Source: Streptomyces sp. CB02980
GTDB lineage: Bacteria > Actinomycetota > Actinomycetes > Streptomycetales > Streptomycetaceae
Length of the DNA stretch: 64,000 nt
Reading direction: 5' to 3'
NCBI RefSeq assembly: GCF_014451325.2
Contig: NZ_JACSCH020000010.1
Span: 40,331-104,330 of the forward strand
The notes beneath the pieces are model-generated. The model was given only the letters and a program-made list of their open reading frames with translations. It made no database searches and had not been told where the DNA came from. The position numbers and the translations under genes are program-made. Shown here piece by piece: positions 9,218-18,100 of the stretch. Every line of letters starts with the position of its first letter. Position 1 is the first letter of the stretch.

Positions 9218-11518
9218 GTGGTGGAACGCAACACATTTACACTGGAAATATCCGGCGGCGAAGGTCAGTATTCCGTCACTGCGACGTCAGGAACTTCACC
9301 CCCTGTCAGCGTTCGTGATGTCTCGTTGAACGTGGAGAGCATCCGTGAGCGGTCCGGGATACTCCAGGACGATTCTCAGCCCCATTCGATGAGGAGCGGA
9401 TCACCGAAGACCGCCGTCGCCCTGCGGGGCCGGTCCGCGGCCGCGATCGGCGACGAGCTGTTCGGAGCTCTCTTCCCCGGCGAGGTGGGTGGTCTCTACG
9501 CCGACCGGCGTAGGCGGGCCGCCGCACGTGGAGAGAACCTGCGGATGATGCTCCGCATGGACGCCCCGGAACTGACCACGCTGCCGTGGGAGTTGATTCA
9601 CAGTCAGGATTTCGGCTTTCTCTGCCTGGAGGACGAGGTCGTACGCTGTGTCGACCTGCCCCGACGGCCGCTCGGGCCGCCTCCGACGCGCCATCCAGTC
9701 CGTGTCACCGGAATCGTGTCCGCGCCTCCGTTCGAAAGAGCCCTGAAAGTCGCCGACGAGAAGCGAAATCTACGGGACAGCCTGAACCGGCTCACCGAGC
9801 CGAAGATCGCCGAACGGCGGTGGATCAACGCGGTCAACTGGATTTCCCTGATGAACGAGTTCACGGGGAAGGACGGTGGATGCCACGTGCTCCATTACAT
9901 CGGCCATGGTGAGTACGACTCCGAGCGTGGTGCAGGCGCCCTCATCTTCAGCGACGAGCTCGGCCACAAGCAACTGATCAGCGGCGATTCCGTGGGCAGG
10001 GCCATCCAACAGGCGCCCCTGAAACCACAGCTTGTGGTTCTCAACGGGTGCGAGACGGGGAAGGGCAGCCACGACGAGCTCTTCTCCAGTGTGGCCGCGG
10101 CGCTCCTGCAATTCGTCCCGGCCGTGGTCGCCATGCAGTTCGCGGTGACCGACAAGGCGGCGGTCGCGTTCTCCCGCTACTTCTACCAGGCGCTGGTCGG
10201 CCTCGGCCGGCCCATCGACATGGCCGTGCACCAAGGGCGTGTCGCCATGCTGTTGCAGGACGAGAACAGCCTCGAGTGGGCGACGCCCGTGCTGTACGTG
10301 CGCGACGACAAGGACATCCGACTGTTCGACGTCGGGATGGAGGACGCGCCGACCTACGAGAGGGCCGTCGAGGGCGTGCGACTCGACGAGGAGCGACTCA
10401 TCGCGGTCCAGGCCTCCAAGAGCACACGGATCCACGGAAATCCGGTACTGATCCAGAAGTGGCCTGGCGGCAGCACCACCGCCCGGCCGGGGAAGTACAC
10501 CCCCAGCGACTTCGAGCTCGTCTTTCCCGGGCCGCGGAGCGGGCTCGTCTCCATGCGCCGGAGGAACAGCGTTCCCGGCGTCCCCTGGGGTCCGCCCTGC
10601 CCCATCGAGCCCGGTCTCGGGCCCGTCGACGCGGTCGGGATGGTCGAGAGCAGGCTCGGCGAGGGCAGGAGCAGCCTCGAAGTCGTCGCCAGGACGGGGG
10701 AGAAGCTGCGATTCCTCTGGAATGACAGCGAGGAGCCCACCGACTGGCACGCGGCGCCGACGCCCATCGCCGATCGGGCCGTGGGCAACCCGGCCCTTCT
10801 CCAGACCAGGCACGGCGATCCGGGCGACTTCCACCTCGTGTGTCCGGCCGCGGGCGGTGGCCTGATGGTCATGCGCCGCAGGAACGACGTCGAGGGCTAT
10901 CCATGGACCACTCCCTACATGGTCGCCCGGGGAAGGGGCGAGTTCGCGGCGGTGGGCATGGTGGAGAGTGATGCCGGGGACGGTCGGAGCAGCCTGGACG
11001 TCGTGGCGAGGACGGGGGACGAGCTGCGGTTCCTCTGGAACGAGACCGGGGAACCGACCGACTGGCAGGAGCTCGCGGACCCGATCGTCCGTGGGGCGAC
11101 GGGCAACCCGGTCCTTGTCCAGGACCGCACCACGGAGCCCGGAGACCTGCTGCTGGCCTGCCCCGCGGCGGACGGCGGGATGGTGTTCCTCCGTCGCCGG
11201 AACGGCGTCGCCGGTCTGCCGTGGACCATGCCGTACTTCCTGGCGGAGGACCTCGAGGTCACGGCGGTGACCATGATCCAGAGCACCTACGGCGGGCAGG
11301 ACGGCGGTCCGGGGGCGAACCTGGAACTCATCGCCCGCGTGGGCGACTCGCTGGAGTTCTTCTGGAAGGGCCCGCGGCCGGCGTTCTGGATCCACAACAC
11401 CTTCGGCACACAGCACCCGTTGGTGGACGCCTTGTCGCCGCCGGATGCCCCCGAGCCCCCTGACTCCTCCGAGTCCCCCAAGCCCCCCGGCTCCTCCGCC
11501 TCCCCGAATACCCGCTGA
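9218..11518 (+). CDS. CHAT-domain caspase-like protease with three C-terminal repeats
   Basis: About 766 residues. A CHAT protease domain spans about 60-390. It contains LRMMLRMDAPELTTLPWELI, catalytic His230 in VLHYIGHGEYD and catalytic Cys278 in LVVLNGCETGKG, then the typical VVAMQFAVTDKAAVAFSRYF segment. Residues about 407-750 hold three homologous repeats of 104-118 residues, beginning GNPVLIQ, GNPALLQ and GNPVLVQ. Each has a (V/M)xxRRRNxVxGxPW and a VGMVES/SLxVVARTGxxLRFLW segment, most like beta-propeller or lectin-type blades. The C-terminus is Pro/Ser-rich. The start is uncertain: GTG 9218 or 9221, with AAGAGG 8-11 bases upstream. The gene is divergent from the hydrolase-caspase operon. 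The repeats may sense a ligand and switch on the protease; that is inference. Confidence 0.87.
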   Translation: MVERNTFTLEISGGEGQYSVTATSGTSPPVSVRDVSLNVESIRERSGILQDDSQPHSMRSGSPKTAVALRGRSAAAIGDELFGALFPGEVGGLYADRRRRAAARGENLRMMLRMDAPELTTLPWELIHSQDFGFLCLEDEVVRCVDLPRRPLGPPPTRHPVRVTGIVSAPPFERALKVADEKRNLRDSLNRLTEPKIAERRWINAVNWISLMNEFTGKDGGCHVLHYIGHGEYDSERGAGALIFSDELGHKQLISGDSVGRAIQQAPLKPQLVVLNGCETGKGSHDELFSSVAAALLQFVPAVVAMQFAVTDKAAVAFSRYFYQALVGLGRPIDMAVHQGRVAMLLQDENSLEWATPVLYVRDDKDIRLFDVGMEDAPTYERAVEGVRLDEERLIAVQASKSTRIHGNPVLIQKWPGGSTTARPGKYTPSDFELVFPGPRSGLVSMRRRNSVPGVPWGPPCPIEPGLGPVDAVGMVESRLGEGRSSLEVVARTGEKLRFLWNDSEEPTDWHAAPTPIADRAVGNPALLQTRHGDPGDFHLVCPAAGGGLMVMRRRNDVEGYPWTTPYMVARGRGEFAAVGMVESDAGDGRSSLDVVARTGDELRFLWNETGEPTDWQELADPIVRGATGNPVLVQDRTTEPGDLLLACPAADGGMVFLRRRNGVAGLPWTMPYFLAEDLEVTAVTMIQSTYGGQDGGPGANLELIARVGDSLEFFWKGPRPAFWIHNTFGTQHPLVDALSPPDAPEPPDSSESPKPPGSSASPNTR

Positions 11519-11599
11519 CGCCGTACCTTTCTTCGCCTGCTCCCTTACGCACCGGCGCGTTTCCGCCTAGCCTCGCCACAGCTCGCAAGTTACCGGCCG

Positions 11600-11616
11600 G
11601 TCAATGAATCATTGAC
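11600..11616. promoter_or_regulatory. Perfect inverted repeat before the acyl-CoA synthetase gene (probable operator)
   Basis: GTCAATGA-A-TCATTGAC is a perfect 8-bp inverted repeat around one base, ending 26 bases before the ATG. Size and position suit a TetR- or GntR-type repressor of fatty-acid genes. The regulator is not encoded next to it. Confidence 0.55.
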
Positions 11617-11642
11617 GGGCCGTCCGGTCCCGGGGGGTTGAG

Positions 11643-13529
11643 ATGAGTTCCGCGCAGCACCTTCTTGAAAGTCGCCCGCAGTCGGTGGCGCACATCTTCC
11701 TCTCAAGGGTCGAGGCCACGCCCGACCGGGAGGCCTACCGCCACCCCGTGGCGGCCGAGCACGGCGCCGCGGGCGCCGAGGAGTGGCGCTCGCTGACATG
11801 GGCCCAGACCGCGGAGCGCGTGACGGCGATCGCGGCCGGTCTGCTCACCCTCGGGCTGCGGCCCGAGGAGCGAGTGGCCATCTCCTCCTCGACACGGGTC
11901 GAGTGGATCCTCGCCGACCTGGGCATGATGTGCGCCGGCGTCGCCGCGACCGCCGTCTACCCGAGCACCAACGCCGAGGAGACGGCGTACATCCTCGCCG
12001 ACTCCGGCAGCCGGGCGATCTTCGTCGAGAACGCCGAGCAACTGGCCAAGGTGGCCGCCCACACGGAGGACCTGCCCGGGCTCGACACCGTCGTCGTCTT
12101 CGACCCGGAGGCGGACATGCCCCAGGTGGAGGGGCTGGACGTGCTGACCCTCGCCGAGCTGGAGAAGCGGGGCACCGCGCACCTGCAGGAGCATCCGGAC
12201 GCGATCGACACGGCGGTCGGGGCCATCCGGCCTGACCAGCTCGCCACCCTCATCTACACCTCCGGCACGACCGGCCGCCCGAAGGGCGTGCGCCTGGTGC
12301 ACGACTGCTGGTCCTACCAGGCGGTCGCGCAGGAGGTCAGCGGGCTGCTGCTCCCCGACGACGTGCAGTTCCTGTGGCTGCCGCTGTCCCACGTCTTCGG
12401 CAACGCCCTGATCGCCGGTCAGGTGAAGACCGGCAGCGTGATCGCGGTGGACGGCCGCATCGACCGCATCATCACCAACCTGCCCGCCGTCCGGCCCACC
12501 GTGATGGCGTCCGCACCGAGGATCTTCGAGAAGGTCTACAACGGGATCGCCGCCAGGTCGAAGGCCGAGGGCGGTGCCAAGCACAAGATCTTCCTGTGGG
12601 CGGCGCAGGTCGCCCGCGACTACGCCAGGACCGGGCAGGAGACCATGGTGGCGACGGGACGGCGCACGCTGCCGCTGTGGCTCTCCGTGCAGCACGCCGT
12701 GGCCGACAGACTCGTGTACGGCAAGATCCGGGCGGCCTTCGGCGGCGAACTCCGCGGCAGTGCCTCGGGCAGTGCCGCACTCGCCTCCGACATCGGCTAC
12801 TTCTTCGCCGGCGCGGGCGTTCCCGTGCTGGAGGGCTACGGCCTGACGGAGACGAGCGCGGCCGTCACGGTCAACCCCGTCGAGGACTTCCGGGTGGGCA
12901 CGGTCGGCAGGCCCCTGCCCGGCACCGAGGTCCGCGTCGCCGAGGACGGGGAGATTCTCCTGAAGGGCCCCGGTGTCATGCGCGGGTACCACAACCTCCC
13001 GGAGAAGACCGCCGAAGTGCTGGAGAGCGACGGCTGGTTCCACACCGGCGACATCGGCGAGATCGACAAGGACGGCTTCGTCCGGATCACCGACCGCAAG
13101 AAGGACCTGTTCAAGACCTCGGGCGGCAAGTACATCGCGCCCACCGAGATCGAGAGCCGGTTCAAGGCCGTCTGCCCGTTTGCCAGCAACATCCTGGTCA
13201 TCGGCAACAACCGCAACTACTGCACCGCCCTGATCACAGTCGAAGAGAGCGTGATCATGCCCTGGGCGGTGTCGCAGGGCCTCGAAGGGCGCAGCTACGC
13301 GGAGGTCGTCTCCTCGCCGGAGGTGCACGCGCTGATCGACGGCTTCGTCCGGCGCGTGAACGGCGATCTGCAGCGGTGGCAGACGATCAAGAAGTTCGCG
13401 GTCCTGCCGCGTGACCTCGACATCGAGCACGGCGAACTCACCCCGAGCCTCAAGGTCAAGCGGCCCGTCGTGGAGCGGGAGTACGCCGATGTCATCGAGG
13501 CCATGTACGAGGGCGCCCGCGAGGCGTGA
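11643..13529 (+). CDS. Long-chain acyl-CoA synthetase (AMP-binding, FadD15-like)
   Basis: 628 residues, an ANL-superfamily enzyme activating fatty acids to acyl-AMP and then acyl-CoA in the cytoplasm. Seen motifs: the P-loop-like LIYTSGTTGRPKGV (about residues 202-215), the GYGLTETSAAV A5 motif, the GWFHTGDIGEID A7/A8 region, the KDLFKTSGGKYIAP hinge and the C-terminal LTPSLKVKR with the catalytic lysine. Length matches bacterial long-chain FadD proteins of the FadD15/FACL type. GGGGGG lies 6 bases before the ATG, and an inverted repeat lies just upstream. Substrate chain length cannot be read from sequence. It is monocistronic, facing the M1 peptidase gene across a hairpin. Confidence 0.92.
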   Translation: MSSAQHLLESRPQSVAHIFLSRVEATPDREAYRHPVAAEHGAAGAEEWRSLTWAQTAERVTAIAAGLLTLGLRPEERVAISSSTRVEWILADLGMMCAGVAATAVYPSTNAEETAYILADSGSRAIFVENAEQLAKVAAHTEDLPGLDTVVVFDPEADMPQVEGLDVLTLAELEKRGTAHLQEHPDAIDTAVGAIRPDQLATLIYTSGTTGRPKGVRLVHDCWSYQAVAQEVSGLLLPDDVQFLWLPLSHVFGNALIAGQVKTGSVIAVDGRIDRIITNLPAVRPTVMASAPRIFEKVYNGIAARSKAEGGAKHKIFLWAAQVARDYARTGQETMVATGRRTLPLWLSVQHAVADRLVYGKIRAAFGGELRGSASGSAALASDIGYFFAGAGVPVLEGYGLTETSAAVTVNPVEDFRVGTVGRPLPGTEVRVAEDGEILLKGPGVMRGYHNLPEKTAEVLESDGWFHTGDIGEIDKDGFVRITDRKKDLFKTSGGKYIAPTEIESRFKAVCPFASNILVIGNNRNYCTALITVEESVIMPWAVSQGLEGRSYAEVVSSPEVHALIDGFVRRVNGDLQRWQTIKKFAVLPRDLDIEHGELTPSLKVKRPVVEREYADVIEAMYEGAREA

Positions 13530-13608
13530 CGCCCGTCTGAGGCCGGGCCGCGCAGGCCCCGCGCCACAGGCCCGCCTCGCAGGCCGTCCCCGCAGGTCCG
13601 CCCCGGGC

Positions 13609-13639
13609 GCACCGGGTGCTCGACTGGAGCACCCGGTGC
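13609..13639. terminator. Bidirectional terminator hairpin
   Basis: Perfect 13-bp stem (GCACCGGGTGCTC and its complement) with a 5-base loop, between two convergent stop codons (13529 and 13673). No U-tract, as is common in Streptomyces. Confidence 0.75.
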
Positions 13640-13672
13640 GGCGGCCGCCCAAGCGGTGCTGTCGCCGATGCG

Positions 13673-15136
13673 CTACGCCGAGGCTCTGCCCAGGCCCCCG
13701 GATCCGCCGTTCGTGGGCGGGTACGCGGGCCGCTCCGGTATGGCCGGGGAGCCGTGCGGGGACGGGAGGGGCGGCAGGGACGGCTGCTGCAGCCAGGCCC
13801 TGAGCAGGCCGTCCAGCGGCTCCGTCGCGTAGCGGGACACATGGGCCGTGAAGGTCGCCGTGGTCACCACGCCGTGGCGGTGCACGGTGGCCCAGTCGCG
13901 CAGCATGCGGAAGAAGGCGCCGTCGCCCAGGGCGCAGCGGATCGCGTGCACGGTGAGGCCCCCGCGCTCGTACAGGCGGTCGTCGAACATCAGCTTGCGC
14001 CCGGGGTCGGCGAGCTTCAGGTCCTGCGGCTGCGTGGCGAGCAGCCGGTACGCGGTCGCCGCGAGCTCCTGCGCCGTGCGGCCGCCGGAGCGCTCCGACC
14101 AGAGCCACTCGGCGTACTTGGCCAGGCCCTCGTTCAGCCAGATGTGCCGCCAGTCGCCGATGGTCACGCTGTTGCCGAACCACTGGTGCGCGAGCTCGTG
14201 CGCGACGAGGCGCTCCGAACCGCGCGCGCCGTCGACGTGGTTGGTGCCGAAGAGGGAGAGTCCCTGGGCCTCCACCGGCACGTCGAGCTCCTCGTCGGCG
14301 ACGACCACCGCGTACTCGCCGAACGGATACGGCCCGAAGAGCTCCTCGAACAGCTGCATCATGGCGGGCTGCCGGGCGAAGTCACGTGAGAAGCGCGGCA
14401 GCAGATGCGCCGGCACATGGGCGCTCTGCGGCACCCCGCCGAGCCCGGGATCCCCGAGCAGCACCGTCTGGTGCATGCCGATGGAGAGCCCGACCAGATA
14501 GCTGGACGTCGGCGCTGCCTGCTCGTACACCCAGGTCGTCGTACTGGCCTTGGTCGTACGGGTGAGCAGCCGGCCACCCGCGACCACGGTGTACGCGGAG
14601 GGCGTGTTGACCGAGATCTGGTACGAGGCCTTGTCGGCGGGCCGGTCGTTGCACGGGTACCAGGAGGGGGCTCCGACGGGCTGGCTCGCGACCAGCGCGC
14701 CGTCGGTCAGCTCCTCCCAGCCGAGCCCGCCCCACGGGCTGCGCACCGGCTTGGGGTTGCCCGCGTAGTGCACCTCCACCGTGAACGCGGCGCCCGCGGA
14801 CAGCGGCTTGGCCGGCCGGACCCGGAGCTTGCCGCCGCGGTGGGCGTAGTGCGGCGCACGGCCGTTCACCAGGATCCGGCCGACCTTGAACTCGGAGAGG
14901 TTCAGATGGAACTCGGTGAGCGGCGCCCGGCCGGCGATGGCGCTGAGCCGCGCCGTCCCGGCCAGCCGGTTGGGACCGGGACGGTACTCCAGAGCGAGTT
15001 CGTACCGATGCACGCGGTAACGGGAGTCGCCGTGGTCAGGGAAGTACGGGTCCGATGCCGTTGTCCGCTCGCCGCTCACTGCTGCTCCCGCTCCCTGCCC
15101 TGTGCTGTGCTCGTGCTGCCCGTTCAGGCCCGCCAC
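13673..15136 (-). CDS. M1-family zinc metallopeptidase (aminopeptidase-like)
   Basis: 487 residues counted from GTG 15136, about half of a full aminopeptidase N because the C-terminal helical domain is absent. An N-terminal beta-sandwich is followed by the catalytic domain with HELAHQWFGN (zinc ligands H313 and H317) and the third ligand E336 in HIWLNEGLAKY. The substrate-binding GxMEN motif is not standard: VEAQGLS is found in its place. No signal peptide is seen. The GTG at 15136 overlaps the upstream NRPS gene by 13 bases; a second GTG at 15079 with GGGAG upstream is equally credible and would give 468 residues. Pairing with the Pls-like synthetase suggests a role in processing or resistance to its product, but this is inference. 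Confidence 0.88.
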   Translation of the reverse strand: MAGLNGQHEHSTGQGAGAAVSGERTTASDPYFPDHGDSRYRVHRYELALEYRPGPNRLAGTARLSAIAGRAPLTEFHLNLSEFKVGRILVNGRAPHYAHRGGKLRVRPAKPLSAGAAFTVEVHYAGNPKPVRSPWGGLGWEELTDGALVASQPVGAPSWYPCNDRPADKASYQISVNTPSAYTVVAGGRLLTRTTKASTTTWVYEQAAPTSSYLVGLSIGMHQTVLLGDPGLGGVPQSAHVPAHLLPRFSRDFARQPAMMQLFEELFGPYPFGEYAVVVADEELDVPVEAQGLSLFGTNHVDGARGSERLVAHELAHQWFGNSVTIGDWRHIWLNEGLAKYAEWLWSERSGGRTAQELAATAYRLLATQPQDLKLADPGRKLMFDDRLYERGGLTVHAIRCALGDGAFFRMLRDWATVHRHGVVTTATFTAHVSRYATEPLDGLLRAWLQQPSLPPLPSPHGSPAIPERPAYPPTNGGSGGLGRASA

Positions 15137-18100
15137 GCCTCGATCGGATTGCCCAGCCAGCGGGTGTCGGCGGGGACGGATTCCCCGGCCATCACGAGAG
15201 AGGCGGGACCCAGCGTGCTGCGGGCCCCGACCGAACTGCCGGGCAGGACGATTCCGCCCGGGCCCAGGGTGGCGCCCTCGCGGAGGACCACAGTATCCGT
15301 CCTCAAGATCCGGTCGTGGAAGAGGTGAGTCTGCAAGACACAGCCACGGTTCACGCTGACCGCGTCACCGAGGACGACCAGGTCCGTCTCCGGCAGCCAG
15401 TAGCTCTCGCACCACACGCCCCGGCCGACCCGGGCCCCGAGCCCGCGCAGCCACAGGTTGAGCAGCGGCGTACCGGGCACCGATCCGACCAGCCACGGCA
15501 CGGCGAGGACCTCGACGAACGTGTCGGCCAGCTCGTTGCGCCACACGAAACCCGACCAGAGCGGGTGCTCGCCCGCCCGGTGCCGGCCCACGAGCAGCCA
15601 CTTCGCGGCCACCGAGACCAGGCACGCGGCCGCACCGGCGGCGAGCAGGACCGCCCCGGACAGCAGCGCCGTGCCCCAGACCCCCGTACCGGCCGCCGTG
15701 GCGAGGGCGCAGAGGGCCGCCACGGTCAGGACCGCGAGGGCGGCCGAGGAGAACACCGGGAGCAGCCGGAAGAGCTCCACCAGACCGCGCGCCCACAGCA
15801 GCCGCGCGGGCGGGTCGTACGTCCGGCTCCGGTCGGAGTCCGCCGTGGACCGCGGCAGCTTGACCGGGGGCAGGCCCAGGTACGAGCTGCCCTTCTTGGC
15901 CTTCTTCGGCGTCGCCGACAGCACGCCGACCAGCCCGTCGTCCGGCACCGTGCGCCCCGGCGCGGTCATGCCGGAGTTGCCGAGGAACGCCCGGCGGCCG
16001 ATCTCGGAGTGACCGATCCGCACCCAGCCGCCGCCCAGCTCGTACGGGGCGGTCAGGGTGTCGTCGGCGAGGAACGCGCCCTCGCCGACCGTGGTGAGGC
16101 TCGGCAGCGCGAGGACCGTGGACACCTCGGCGCCGCGGCCGATCTTCATCCCGAGCAGCCGCAGCCAGACCGGGGTGATCAGCCCGGCGTACAGCGGGAA
16201 CAGCGTCTCCCGCGCCAGGTCCATCAGCTGCGTGACGGTCCACGCCTGCCAGGCGACCCGGCTGTGCGTCGGATGGCTGCCGGTGCGCAGCCCGAGGCTG
16301 AGCAGCCGCACCGAGACGAGCACGAGCGAGGCGTACGCGAACCCGTAGGCGAGCGCCCCGGGCACCACGGCGAGCAGCGCTCCCCGCAGCGCCTCGGCGA
16401 GCCCGGCGTCGGCGGGCACGAAGCGGCTCACGACGAGCAGCGCGGGCAGGGCGGCGAGCACCGGCAGAACCGTGAGGAAGAAACCGGTCGCCCCGTAGAC
16501 GGCCCGCCAGTGGAGCGGCCGCGCCGGCCGCTCCTTGGGCCAGTTCCGCTTGGCCTTGCCGAGCTTGCCCGCGGGCGCACCCGCCCAGCGCTGCCCGGTC
16601 GGGACCTGTCCCGCCACGGCGGAGCCGGGGGCCACCTCGGCCCGCTTGCCGACCCGCGCCCCGGGGAACAGCAGGCTGCGGGTGCCGACCACGGCGCCCG
16701 CGCCGACCTTCACCGGGCCGATCTCCAGCCGGTCGCCGTCCAGCCAGTAGCCGGAGAGGTCCACCTCGGACTCCACGGCGCAGCCGCGGCCGAGCTTGAG
16801 CATGCCCGTGACCGGCGGCAGCGAGTGCAGGTCCACGTCGGGGCCCACCTTGGCGCCGAGCGCCCGCGCGTACCGTTCGAGCCAGGATCCGGTGAGCGAG
16901 GTCGCGCCGACGAACTCGGCGAGCCGCTCGGCCGTCCACAGCCGCAGGTGGACGCTGCCGCCGCGCGGGTGGCGTCCGGCCTTCACCCCGCGCAGCAGCA
17001 GCCGTGCGCCGCCCGCGGCGATCGCCAGCCGGCCGGGCGGACTGAAGAGCAGCGCCGCGCCGGCGGCCACCACCCACCACGAGGCGGTCGGTGCCCACGG
17101 ATAGGCCCCGAACCAGTGCAGGACGTTGCCCACGGCGAGCAGCGCCACCGTCCAGCGGAGCCCGATCACGGTGAACAGCGGGAGCAGCAGGACGGTCTGG
17201 AGGAGCCCGGCCCGGAACGGAACCGGCGGAATCGTCCGTACGGCCCCGTCGTCCTGGACGGACTTCTCCAGGCGCCGGGCCAGCTTGCGCAGGGTGGGCT
17301 GCTGGTAGATGTCGACGACGGCCGCGCTCGGATAGCGGGTGCGCAGCCGGGTGGTGAGCTGGGCGGCGGCGAGGCTGTTGCCGCCGATCGCGAAGAAGTC
17401 GTCGGCGGCGCCGGTGACGGCCACGCCGAGGGTCTCGCTCCACTGCTCGGCGAGCCAGGCCTCCGTGCCGTACAGCTGCTCGGAGGGGCCGGTGGTCTCC
17501 AGGTCGGGCAGAGGCCACGGCAGCGCGTCCCGGTCCACCTTGCCCGACGTACGGGTGGGCAGTTCGGCGACGGGCGCGAGGAGCGGCACGAGGGCCGCGG
17601 GGAGCTCGGCGCGCAGCCGCTCGACCGCCGCCGCGTGGTCCCAGCCCTCCTGCGTCACGAGATAGCCGACGAGCAGCTGGTTGCCGCTGCGCGCGGTACG
17701 CACGGCGGCGGCCGCGCCGGCGACACCGGGCAGGCCCTGGAGGGCGGAGTCCACCTCGCCCAGCTCGATACGGCGGCCGCCGAGCTTGATCTGCTCGTCG
17801 CCGCGGCCGAGGAAGACCAGACCCTCCGGCTCGGCACGGACGAGGTCGCCGCTGCGGTACGCGCGCTCCCAGCCGAGGGATTCCAGCGGGGCGTACTTCT
17901 CCGCGTCCTTCTCGGGGTCGAGGTAGCGGGCGAGACCGACGCCGCCGATCACCAGCTGGCCGCTGCCGCCCATCGGCACCGGCTCGCCGGACTCGTCGAC
18001 CACGGCCAGCTCCCAGCCGTTCAGCGGGAGACCGATCCTGATCGGCTCCTCACCGGTCAGCAGGGAGGCACAGGCGACGACGGTCGCCTCGGTGGGGCCG

